From CAYVFC01 sp964450715 (lineage in GTDB: Bacteria > Myxococcota_A > Polyangia > Polyangiales > JAFGIB01), in assembly GCA_964450715.1 (NCBI GenBank), contig CAYVFC010000148.1:1-19046 (forward strand): a DNA stretch of 19,046 nucleotides, in the 5' to 3' direction. The notes beneath the pieces are model-generated. The model was not told the origin of the DNA, did not search any database, and was given only the letters and a program-made list of their open reading frames with translations. Made by a program: the position numbers and the translations under genes. Shown here piece after piece: positions 7,861 to 14,889 of the stretch (positions are counted from its first letter, which is position 1; every line of letters begins with the position of its first letter).

Positions 7861-8575
7861 CCACCAGATCGACGTTCGTTCCCGGCTCGACCTCGCTATC
7901 GGCGCTCGGATTCTGGCTGAGCACCCGGCCACCGCTGTAATCCTCGTTGTAGCGGTAGCGGATCTTTCCCACCTTCAGGCCCGCCTCCTCGATGATCTCG
8001 GCGGCCTTCTTGTGCCACTTGCCCATCACGTCGGGAACGGTCACCGCCCCCTTGCCGTCGGAGACCACCAGATTCACCGGAGTCTTCGCGGAGATCTTCG
8101 ACCCGGCCACCGGGATGGAGGTGACCACCGCGTCGAGGGGGACCGAGTCGCTGTTCTGGCGGTTGATGGCCCCCACCCGCAGCCCCTCGCCGGTCAGCTT
8201 CTGCATGGCGTCGTTGAGCGATAGCCCGGTCAACCCGGGAACCTGCACGGCCGAGCTGCCGGTCGAGAGTACGACGTTCACCGCCGTACCCTGCTTGAGG
8301 CGCGAGCCCGGCAGCGGGTTCTGCTCCAGGATACGGCCGGCCTCGACCTCGGCATTCTCGCGGCTGTCGGAGATGACCATCAGCAGGCCGGAGCTCTGCA
8401 GCAACATCCGCGCCTGCTCCGGTTCGAGGTTGGTTATCGAGGGTATCTCGACCGAGGTTTCCCCGCCCAGCGTGATACCGCCCCCCTTTTGCAGGTGCGG
8501 CAAACCGTAGACGACCAGCGCGGCGGTGATCGCCGAGGTGATGATGGAAACGAAGATTGTGGTCGCGGTTCTCAT
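7844..8575 (-). CDS. Membrane-anchored triple-PASTA protein
   Basis: A 243-residue protein with an N-terminal anchor (about 6-24) and three consecutive PASTA domains filling the rest: about 41-105, 108-173 and 176-241. Each begins with VxIP/VPGL/VPDV and carries the characteristic P-x-x-G-x-x-x-x-x-G-x-x-V-x-x-V-x-S ending, for example NPLPGSRLKQGTAVNVVLS. PASTA domains bind muropeptides or beta-lactams in Ser/Thr kinases and penicillin-binding proteins. Here neither a kinase nor a transpeptidase domain is attached, so it is probably a periplasmic peptidoglycan sensor or scaffold (inference). The start ATG is followed at once by the anchor; no strong ribosome site is visible. A large inverted-repeat element lies directly upstream and may contain the promoter or leader. 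Confidence 0.85.
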   Translation of the reverse strand: MRTATTIFVSIITSAITAALVVYGLPHLQKGGGITLGGETSVEIPSITNLEPEQARMLLQSSGLLMVISDSRENAEVEAGRILEQNPLPGSRLKQGTAVNVVLSTGSSAVQVPGLTGLSLNDAMQKLTGEGLRVGAINRQNSDSVPLDAVVTSIPVAGSKISAKTPVNLVVSDGKGAVTVPDVMGKWHKKAAEIIEEAGLKVGKIRYRYNEDYSGGRVLSQNPSADSEVEPGTNVDLVVNESD

Positions 8576-8646
8576 CGGGCCAAATTACCACAGATCGCCG
8601 AAACGATCCGTTTTTTTGCCCCGCCTCTCCGGCCGCCGTCAGCGGG

Positions 8647-9100
8647 CCGTTTAAGAACGGATCCCCAAAATCCCCGTGGCCGCGCTTGCGGCACCGGGCC
8701 GTCTGCGGCGTCGGACCTCCTCGAAAGGACCCTACCGGTTCTCGTCGGTCCGCCCTGCAGACGCGCTCGGTGTACGCGTTCAGGCCTTGGGCAGCACGGC
8801 GGCCCAGGCGCCCGAAAAAGCTCGGCGCCCAGCCGGGCCGGTGAGGATTGTACTGACGTACCTGACGGTTGTCGGTGGATTCGTGCGGAGCGGAGGGGAC
8901 GACAGTCCGCGGAGCCACACGAATCCGGCGGCAATACACAGGGGCCGCAGGCCCCGAGTACACCGGCCCGAGGACGAAAGCCGGTTTTTCGGGATGCATT
9001 GGCCGCCGTCGTTTCAGATACCGACTACCCCCCTGAACGATTACCGCTCGGTGGCGCGGCGCGAGGCTCGGTCCGTTTTGGGGATCCGTTCTAAAAACGG
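8647..9100. repeat. Inverted-repeat-bounded, highly structured element (ncRNA or MITE candidate)
   Basis: No credible gene. AGAACGGATCCCCAAAA (8654-8670) is the perfect reverse complement of 9076-9092, and the match goes on to 8647 and 9100 with a bulge. Nested inside: CGTCTGC/GCAGACG (8700-8706, 8757-8763) enclosing CGGACC/GGTCCG (8712-8717, 8747-8752) and a TCCT-CGAA-AGGA hairpin (8718-8729); GGCGCC pairing (8807-8812, 8824-8829); CGGGCCGGTG/CACCGGCCCG (8834-8843, 8961-8970) enclosing GGATTCGTG/CACGAATCC (8877-8885, 8918-8926) and GGGGCC-GCA-GGCCCC (8941-8955). GAAA loops favour the + strand as an RNA, weakly. The right end supplies the stop of the - strand barrel gene. It may be a structured RNA, a non-autonomous transposon or a leader. 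Confidence 0.65.
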
Positions 9101-9897
9101 GTCAGGGTGGGCACCAGCATGATGCTGAAGTAGTTGAGACCAGGGGCCTCGTCGAGATAGGCGTAGTTGATCTGCAGCCCGATCCCGAGCCCCCCGTCGC
9201 GGTGGCCGGGGAACCATTCCTTGCCCACCTGCAGCGAAAACCCGATCCCGTCCCATCCGTAGAGCTTTCCGGTTCCCAGAAACTCACAGGGAGCGTCTGG
9301 CAGGTAGAAGAGCGTACCGACCCAGCGTATCTGTCCGGTGAGGTAAAGATCGAAGGGCATGAAGTAATACGAGATGCCGCCTCCCAGACCGAAGAGATAT
9401 AAACCATCTATGCTCGGGTCGTGGTCAGCGACCAGCCAGACCTCGAAGAGCGGACCGACGTGCAGCGCCAGGTTCTCGATGATGCCCAGCCCCCAGTCCA
9501 GCTGTAGGTTCAGCGCCAGCCCCCCACCCGAGGGATCCTCGATCACCTCCACCCCGGGCACCGGATCGGCCTGACCGCTACCGCCATACAGGCCGTAGCC
9601 GAGGCCGATCGAGAGGCGCGTGAACATCCCGCTGTGCCCCTCTTCCTCTTCCTCCTCTTCTTGCCGCCGGAACGCCGGCTCTCTCTGCGGCTCATCGTCG
9701 GGCGGGGCCGGTTCCGCGTAGGGAGCCGGCTCCGCCGCCGCCGGCTCCGGGGCAGGTTCTGGCGCCGGCGCCGGGGCCGGCTCGGCTTCCGGCACGGCCT
9801 GTGCACTGGCCACCCCGGGGTCGAGCGCCGCCAGCAGGCAGGCGACCAGAACCGGTAACGCCCACTGCCCCGGGTTTCCCGGCCGGGTCGTCCTCAT
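9091..9897 (-). CDS. Outer-membrane beta-barrel protein with proline-rich linker
   Basis: A 268-residue predicted outer-membrane protein. Seen: signal peptide (about 1-32, ending ASA before QA); a Pro/Ala/Glu-rich linker (about 35-76), which may span peptidoglycan; a run of seven Glu; then alternating amphipathic strands such as FTRLSIGLGYGLYGG, GLALNLQLDWGLGI and GIGLQINYAYLDEAP, ending in Phe (LVPTLTRF), the usual barrel-assembly signal. ATG 9897 is chosen because it overlaps the upstream lipoprotein's TGA as ATGA, implying translational coupling; GTG 9912 would also work. The barrel is small, about 170 residues, closer to OmpA/OmpW-sized barrels than to porins. The last codon and stop lie at the edge of the inverted-repeat element. 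Confidence 0.75.
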   Translation of the reverse strand: MRTTRPGNPGQWALPVLVACLLAALDPGVASAQAVPEAEPAPAPAPEPAPEPAAAEPAPYAEPAPPDDEPQREPAFRRQEEEEEEEGHSGMFTRLSIGLGYGLYGGSGQADPVPGVEVIEDPSGGGLALNLQLDWGLGIIENLALHVGPLFEVWLVADHDPSIDGLYLFGLGGGISYYFMPFDLYLTGQIRWVGTLFYLPDAPCEFLGTGKLYGWDGIGFSLQVGKEWFPGHRDGGLGIGLQINYAYLDEAPGLNYFSIMLVPTLTRF

Positions 9898-11105
9898 CGC
9901 AACACCCCGCACACCAGCGGCTGCGCGAGCACGACGCAGACGTCCGCTCCGGCCAGACGGGCCACATCATAGGACGCGTAACAGCCCTCCACCTCGGCAC
10001 GGCTGGACTCACAGACCAGCTTGGTATCCAGGGTCACGCTCATGCCGCAACCGTTCGCCTCTTGCGCCAGCAACCCGAGCCTGCGTTCGCACTCGGCGGC
10101 CGGCGTATTGCCCGGATGCATGATCGCTCCACAGAGGTACTCGTCCTCGAGAACCGCACAAGTGCTCTGCCGCAGGGCCTCGGCGGTGGCGAGCGCGGTG
10201 AAACAGGTATTCACCCAACCCGAGCCGCCCTGGCACAGGGCCTCTTCGTCCAGCGAAACGTCCGAGCCACACTGCACGGCCTCGGCGGCCAGCACCAGCA
10301 CCTGCTTCGGGCAGTTGGAGAGGTCGACCACTGCCGCGGCGTCGGTGCCGGTCGCGGCATCGGTGCCGGTCGCGGCGTCGGTTCCAGTCGCCGCGTCCGG
10401 CTCGACCGCTGCATCGAACCCGGTCCCGCCATCCACTGCTGCGTCCCCCGCGGTCCCGGCATCGGCATCGGCCGGCTGCGTGGGCTCCGTCGGCTCTGAC
10501 GGTTCCGACGGCTCCTCGGGACGGCACTGGTCAGCATCGCCGCCGGTGTCGCACTGCTGGCACTCGCCCGACGCGCCGCACGCCTGGCAGGTGAGCCGCT
10601 CCGGGTCGTCGACCGGCGCCTGGCAGACGACAGGGCTCTGGGCCTTTCCGCAGGGCGCCGAGGCCACGTACATGGTCTCGCCTACCACCCAGGCCAGGTA
10701 GCAATATCCATCGTCCAGCGTGTACTCATCCCCCTTCCAGGACACGAAGACCCCGACCACCTCCCCGTCCCGGTCGACCGCCGCCAGTAGCGTGACGCTC
10801 TCCTGCTTGCCGTCCCGGTCGATGTCCTGCTCGACGGAGGAGGTCCTGAACTCGACCTCGCCCAGATCGAAGTCCAGCTCGAGATCGAAAAGCAGCTCGA
10901 TCCCGGCCCAGCCGCCGATGCTTCCGCGCAAATTGAACGAGTTGAACAGCGAGAGGTCGATGTCGGCCGAGAGCCGGAAGGAGAGATCCATGAAGCCGCT
11001 GAAGCGCCCCAGGTTGAGCCCTGGCGACTCGCAGCAACCCTTCAGCCCCAGCGGCATGAGCACCGCGGCTATTAAGAGCAAACGTTTCCCGGCCTCCAAT
11101 CCCAT
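9894..11105 (-). CDS. Cysteine-rich lipoprotein with Asp/Ala/Thr repeat linker
   Basis: A 403-residue predicted lipoprotein of unknown function. Seen: charged start (MGLEAGKR), hydrophobic stretch and lipobox-like LKGC at about 20-23, followed by a second Cys; an N-terminal part of alternating strands; an acidic DIDRDGKQES segment resembling a calcium-binding loop; a Cys-rich stretch with CQACGASGECQQCDTG; a low-complexity linker of PSEPSEPTEPTQ and three TGTDAA repeats; and a C-terminal helical domain with many cysteines. Start ATG 11105 has GGGAG eight bases upstream. The frame stays open to 11501, but the extra sequence lacks coding character and would bury the signal peptide. It is coupled by ATGA to the barrel gene, suggesting the two products work together at the outer membrane. 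Such linkers are common in Myxococcota lipoproteins. Confidence 0.75.
   Translation of the reverse strand: MGLEAGKRLLLIAAVLMPLGLKGCCESPGLNLGRFSGFMDLSFRLSADIDLSLFNSFNLRGSIGGWAGIELLFDLELDFDLGEVEFRTSSVEQDIDRDGKQESVTLLAAVDRDGEVVGVFVSWKGDEYTLDDGYCYLAWVVGETMYVASAPCGKAQSPVVCQAPVDDPERLTCQACGASGECQQCDTGGDADQCRPEEPSEPSEPTEPTQPADADAGTAGDAAVDGGTGFDAAVEPDAATGTDAATGTDAATGTDAAAVVDLSNCPKQVLVLAAEAVQCGSDVSLDEEALCQGGSGWVNTCFTALATAEALRQSTCAVLEDEYLCGAIMHPGNTPAAECERRLGLLAQEANGCGMSVTLDTKLVCESSRAEVEGCYASYDVARLAGADVCVVLAQPLVCGVLR
10341..10394 (-). repeat. 18-bp tandem repeat inside the lipoprotein gene
   Basis: Three consecutive 18-base units (10341-10358, 10359-10376, 10377-10394), with a more diverged fourth at 10395-10412, encode TGTDAA in the linker of the lipoprotein. 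The first two differ at one base. In-frame units of this kind can gain or lose copies without disrupting the protein, so linker length may vary between strains. Confidence 0.85.
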
Positions 11106-11567
11106 CTCGTTCTCCCGCGGACGCGCCAGGCGCCCGGTCCCGATCAGTAGACATCGAAACCGGTTTATTGGCAACCCGCCTGGCGGAGTGGGCCGTCGCC
11201 GGCCGACCGTCGGCAACCGTTCGGCGTCCGCCTCTGCTACCCGGCTTGCTCCGAGCCGTCCCAGTATGAAACGGGTTCTATTATCTTCTTTCCGACCCGA
11301 TACCACGCTGCTCTTCTCGGAAGCGCGATTGCAGCAGGGCTCGAAGCGGCCGAAGAGACGGGCGACGCGGCTCGACGTAGCGTCGAGCGGAAGGTGCGCG
11401 ATCCCCCGTCGTCCCGTCGGGTCGGGTGGGCATTCACCCCGCAGGCGGTAACATTTCGAGACGGCCGACGAGCCGACATTCGTGTAGTGATCCCGCGGCA
11501 ACTATGCCACTCGAGCACCTCGAACCGTCGCGTCGGCCGGTACCGTAAGTAGAGCGTATCTAAAAAA
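11106..11567. other. Intergenic region upstream of the lipoprotein gene
   Basis: About 460 bases with no credible gene. It should contain the promoter for the lipoprotein-barrel pair, but I see no clear consensus. Visible structure includes CTCGAC-GTAGC-GTCGAG near 11372 and GCCGA-CCG-TCGGC near 11202. Bases 11237-11266 resemble 14890-14919 in the same orientation at about 24 of 30 positions. Confidence 0.4.
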
Positions 11568-11696
11568 CTCCCGTCGTCTCTCGGGCGGGGCGGCCCCATC
11601 TGCTGCGTTGCGCCTCCTGGAAACAGCACCGCTACGCCTGCGTCGGCGCGCCTTGCATTTGGGGCCGCCGCTCTCCGAAATGCTCGGTCCGCATTT
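11568..11696 (-). repeat. Dispersed structured repeat, copy B (inverted)
   Basis: Reverse-complement copy of the repeat at 4196-4323, sharing both outer ends (AAATGCGGACCGAG at one end and GACGACGGGAG at the other). Its inner stem reads GGCGGCCCCA with TGGGGCCGCC, where copy A has an A-T pair in place of this G-C pair: a compensatory change that keeps the stem intact. It sits at the left edge of the lower-GC island. Confidence 0.8.
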
Positions 11697-11783
11697 TTGA
11701 AATATTTTCTAATATCTACGACCGAACGGAACTGCGTTACCGTATGGGAAGGGTGAAATATTTGTCACTTGTGGCAGCGCGGC

Positions 11784-11798
11784 CGGACTAATAGTCCG
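11784..11798. promoter_or_regulatory. Palindrome upstream of the type III PKS gene, possible operator
   Basis: CGGACTAATAGTCCG is a perfect 6-bp inverted repeat around a 3-base centre, 32 bases before the PKS start codon. A TTGTCA at 11762-11767 and TAATAG at 11789-11794 might be promoter elements, but the spacing (21) is too long for a standard one. The position suits a repressor site or a short leader hairpin. The element is inferred from symmetry only. Confidence 0.35.
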
Positions 11799-11830
11799 AT
11801 GAAATCACCAAACGACGTAAGGAGGCTGCT

Positions 11831-12463
11831 TTGAAACCGTCACAAAACTCACAACTTCTCTCCATTTCGACCGCTGTTCCGGACCATGTTCTCGAACAGC
11901 GGATAGTTGCCAAAATTGTTACCGACATGTTTTCAGCACGGTTCTCTGATTTTAGTAAATTGCAGAGGGCATTCGTCAACTGCGGGATCGCCCGGCGCCG
12001 CGCGGCCCGCGATATTGACTGGTATGTCCATCCGCGCAACTGGTCGGACCGTAACGCGGTTTATCTCGAAGTCGCGACCTCGCTCTTTATAAACGCCGCT
12101 CGTAAGGCCATGGCGCACGCGAAGTTAACCGCTGATGATATCGGCTCCATTGTGACAATATCGTCAACAGGAATCGCAGCACCCAGCCTTGAAGCCCGCT
12201 CTGCGAAGGAGCTGGGATTACGTCGGGATGTCTCGCGGGTTCCCGTTTTCGGGCTTGGCTGTGCAGGTGGTGTGAGTGGCCTATCTATCGCCTCGCGACT
12301 GGCCAATGCCGATCCAGACAAGGCCGTTCTACTGGTTATCGTGGAGCTCTGCACACTCGCTGCGCGTATAGACCAGACGACTAAGACGAATATGATCGCG
12401 CTTGCTCTTTTCGGCGATGGCGCCGCGGCGGCTGTCGTAAAGGCGGGACAGAATGAAGGCGCC
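11831..12463 (+). pseudogene. Type III polyketide synthase, 3' end lost at an IS element
   Basis: N-terminal ~211 residues of a chalcone/stilbene-synthase-like type III PKS, which condenses malonyl-CoA units on an acyl-CoA starter. Seen: LSISTAVPDHVLEQ at the start, FVNCGIARRR near 48-57, the nucleophile-bearing GLGCAGGVSGL with Cys near 144, and ALFGDGAAAAVV near the break. Full-length members have about 350-400 residues and place the catalytic His and Asn in the missing C-terminal part, so this product should be inactive. The TTG start is supported by an excellent AAGGAGG five bases upstream. The frame continues to 12526, but residues from 212 on are encoded by the inserted IS end. GC is lower than in the flanking genes, as expected for an acquired cluster. 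Confidence 0.85.
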
Positions 12464-14036
12464 TTCATAGGTAGGATCTTAAGGAAAAAGGCAAGGAATT
12501 ACGATCGGTTTGACATGAGGCTTTAGATTTACTCTTCGGATACCGGCCTTCGCGAATTCAGAACCGTTACAGTAGAGCGATCAAAATGAAGTATTTTAAT
12601 AATTCGGCGCTGCTTTTTCACTGCGAGAAACGTTTATCGCCGAAAAGAAGAGATTAAAGGCGAGCAATGGGTTATCGACTTCAAAACGACCAAGTAGAGA
12701 AGGAGACAACCCATGCTCAGTCAGAAGATTACAAGGATCGAGGAACAACTCAAGACCGTTTTGGGAGAAACAGCCCTGGAAGGCCTCGGAAAAACGAGCG
12801 GCTTCGTACAACGGCGAAGGACAATTACTGCGGCGATGTTCGTCGGCAGTTTGCTCAATTCGCTCGGGACTCGGAAGGTTGAAACGATTGCCGACCTGCA
12901 TCGGGACTTCAACAGTGATAACGGCATCTTCGTCAACTATAAGCCCTATTTTGAAAAACTCGATTCGCCGGGCTTTCCGGAGTTGATGCGTATTCTGTTC
13001 GAGCGGATGATGACCGAGATGTCCCTCAGGATACTGAGCCCGTTGAGAGAAGGACCTTTCCGCATTTTTGCGGACATCGCGATTCACGACGGTTCTTCGT
13101 TTGCGCTTCATGACGATCTCCGAGAAGAGTTCCCGGGACGCTTCAAGACCATAAGCCCGGCAGCGGTGGAACTTCACGCCACGATGTCGCTCTTTCGCGA
13201 CAACTTGACGGCCGTGACCATTACGGCCGATTCCGAATGCGAGCGCCATTTCACTCCGGACCCCAAAGACCTGCGGCGAAAGCTCTTCATGGGAGATCGA
13301 GGTTTCGACGACAGATACTACATGAAAGCGATCGAGCAGAATGGAGGGAGCTTTCTGATTCGCGTCAGATCGATCATGAAACCAACGGTCGTCAGGATCT
13401 ATCGCCTTTCGGCCAAGTATCGCAAACTCGAGGGAAAAAGACTGGACGAGGTTCTCAAACGGATTCCGAAAAACAAACTGCTCGACATGGACGTCTGCTG
13501 GCGGAACTACTATGGCGAGCCGGACTGCTCCTTCAGGATGATACTGAAATACAATCGATCCGAGAAGTCGTGGATGAGATTGATGACGAATCTGCCTCGG
13601 CGACTATTTCCCGCGAAGTCGGTTTTGAGCGCGTATCATCTTCGCTGGCAGATCGAATTGTACTTCAAGGAGTTGAAGTCGTACGCAAACCTCCATCGCT
13701 TTTGTACGAGCAAGGCGAACATCGCGGAAGGTCTTTTCTGGGCATCACTATGCGTCGGTTTCCTCAAGCGTTACTTCGCTCATGCTTGCCAGCACGTTCA
13801 TCCGGGCCGAGATATCTCTACTCGGCGCGTCGCTATGTGCGGCCACTCTTTTCTTGGTTCCTTCTTTCGCTCGATGCAGAGAAGATTTCGCGGCCTACGC
13901 GATGCTCTTGTCGAAGCGTTCCTCTTCCTCTTTAATAATGCTGCTCGGTCTAACCCGAACCGCGAACGAAAAAAGGGACGGCTTGCTTTCGGCCTTCTGC
14001 CAGTAAACGGGGCCGTATAAAGTGATCACCTATGAA
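12464..14036 (+). mobile_element. IS4-family insertion sequence, complete
   Basis: About 1573 bases. Ends inferred from terminal inverted repeats: TTCATAGGT at 12464-12472 and its complement ACCTATGAA at 14028-14036, with GATC just inside both after a two-base offset. Both boundaries coincide with the points where the flanking proteins stop resembling their families, which supports them independently. The bases outside the two ends show no matching target duplication, although IS4 elements normally make one of about 10-12 bp. One intact transposase gene lies inside. Confidence 0.75.
12713..14020 (+). CDS. IS4-family DDE transposase
   Basis: A 435-residue transposase that appears complete. 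Seen: first catalytic Asp in IAIHDGSSF (about 126), second in LFMGDRGFDD (about 195), and the Glu in AYHLRWQIELYFKELKSYA (about 315) within the IS4 signature Y-(2)-R-(3)-E-(6)-K (Y308, R311, E315, K322). The ribosome site AGGAG lies seven bases before ATG 12713. The reading frame is uninterrupted and the ends are recognisable, so the element could still be active. The untranslated stretch from the left end to the start is long, about 250 bases. Confidence 0.93.
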   Translation: MLSQKITRIEEQLKTVLGETALEGLGKTSGFVQRRRTITAAMFVGSLLNSLGTRKVETIADLHRDFNSDNGIFVNYKPYFEKLDSPGFPELMRILFERMMTEMSLRILSPLREGPFRIFADIAIHDGSSFALHDDLREEFPGRFKTISPAAVELHATMSLFRDNLTAVTITADSECERHFTPDPKDLRRKLFMGDRGFDDRYYMKAIEQNGGSFLIRVRSIMKPTVVRIYRLSAKYRKLEGKRLDEVLKRIPKNKLLDMDVCWRNYYGEPDCSFRMILKYNRSEKSWMRLMTNLPRRLFPAKSVLSAYHLRWQIELYFKELKSYANLHRFCTSKANIAEGLFWASLCVGFLKRYFAHACQHVHPGRDISTRRVAMCGHSFLGSFFRSMQRRFRGLRDALVEAFLFLFNNAARSNPNRERKKGRLAFGLLPVNGAV

Positions 14037-14545
14037 CCGCTGTTAATAAGGCGTTCAATGATATAGCCGCTTATGAAGAACTTATAGCGAGGTTGAAAAG
14101 GGCGGGTATCGTTCCTATTCTAAGCTTTATGTTTGGTTTGGACGAAGATGTACCGGATCAGTTCCGTGTTACGATGGAGTTTTTACGTCGGAACCGGGTA
14201 GGTTTTGCCACTTTCTATATCGTAACCCCGTCGCCAGGTACAGAGCTATATCAGGACCTCGCAGCAGAAGGTCGAATCAGAAAGGTAGATTGGTCGCTTT
14301 ACGATGGTTGTCATGCAGTATTTATACCAAAAGGCAGGTCACAGGCCTCGTTAGAAAGGGAATATTGGGAAACATACAAGGAGATGTACACCTTGTCGGG
14401 CATGTTCCGTAATTTCTTGTGGAACATCCGTGAATCAAATACTCCTGTTACCGAGCTCTGTCGCAACCTTCTCTGTCAGCCGATTTTCCGGTCAAAGGTC
14501 GAACAGCTTGAGCACCCGTTTTCTGGCGGGATTTCCCGTGTGTAA
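14037..14545 (+). pseudogene. Radical SAM protein (B12-binding type), C-terminal fragment
   Basis: Remnant of about 168 residues beginning right at the IS right end (AVNKAFNDIAAYEELIARL) and ending at the TAA at 14543-14545. Seen: IVPILSFMFGLDEDVPDQF, TFYIVTPSPGTELYQDLAAEGRI and DWSLYDGCHAVFIPKG, matching the late barrel strands and C-terminal extension of cobalamin-binding radical SAM enzymes related to the BchE/HpnJ/HpnR group. The cobalamin domain and the CxxxCxxC cluster motif, which would lie about 200-300 residues earlier, are gone, so it cannot be catalytic. A TTG at 14093 could still start a 150-residue peptide. Its low GC matches the PKS fragment, suggesting both came from one biosynthetic cluster. 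Confidence 0.8.
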
Positions 14546-14889
14546 TTCACTGTTCTGATTACGACGCCTCCGAATCGTGCTGGGTATAGCGAGACCGGCA
14601 GGCTCTCGGGGCTGGCTTACAGGCAGCGTGTACGACAAAGAAACCTGGATTTCCAGGATCGAGCGTAGAAGAACTGACGGACGTTTTCATCGCGAACCAT
14701 CACGGGCTCGACCACGGATTCGAGGGCGTCGCAGAAACACAAATTCGATTGTAGGAGCAAGGCGTTCGCTTCAGCGGCCTGTGCGCCCAGGCGACCTCGA
14801 CGCCGATTGAAGTAGGCGATCGGACGGTGAGCTTCGTTTCGGCCATGCTCACGGACGATGAAGTAGAGGCTCGGCCGCACGAACAGCAC
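14546..14889. other. Intergenic region, no recognised gene
   Basis: About 340 bases between the radical SAM fragment and the acyltransferase stop. A 90-residue - strand frame (14617-14889) starts right after the acyltransferase stop and reads as a basic, Arg-rich sequence that I do not recognise; two other frames are similarly open, so I do not call a gene. A perfect inverted repeat CCTGGA-TT-TCCAGG lies at 14644-14657. It may be debris from a decayed mobile gene. Confidence 0.35.

Noticed and set aside
8593..8617. GATCG-CCGAAA-CGATC followed by seven T as a + strand intrinsic terminator
   Set aside because: The stem is only 5 bp, and the nearest + strand gene ends over 700 bases upstream; the T-run more likely belongs to the - strand promoter region of the PASTA gene.
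8489..9094. Open frames of 95-201 residues across the 8576-9090 gap on both strands
   Set aside because: They overlap each other in several frames, are Arg/Pro-rich as GC-rich shadows are, lack family motifs and run through the inverted-repeat arms; structure explains the region better.
11106..11501. N-terminal extension of the lipoprotein frame to 11501
   Set aside because: It would place 132 basic, non-conserved residues before a clear lipoprotein signal peptide, whereas ATG 11105 has a good ribosome site.
12510..12515. Perfect TTGACA in the left end of the IS as a transposase promoter -35
   Set aside because: No acceptable -10 hexamer lies 16-18 bases downstream, and the nearest candidate (GGATAC, 12538) is spaced 22 bases away.
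14617..14889. 90-residue - strand frame directly after the acyltransferase stop
   Set aside because: No recognisable motif, no ribosome site and competing open frames; left as unexplained intergenic DNA.
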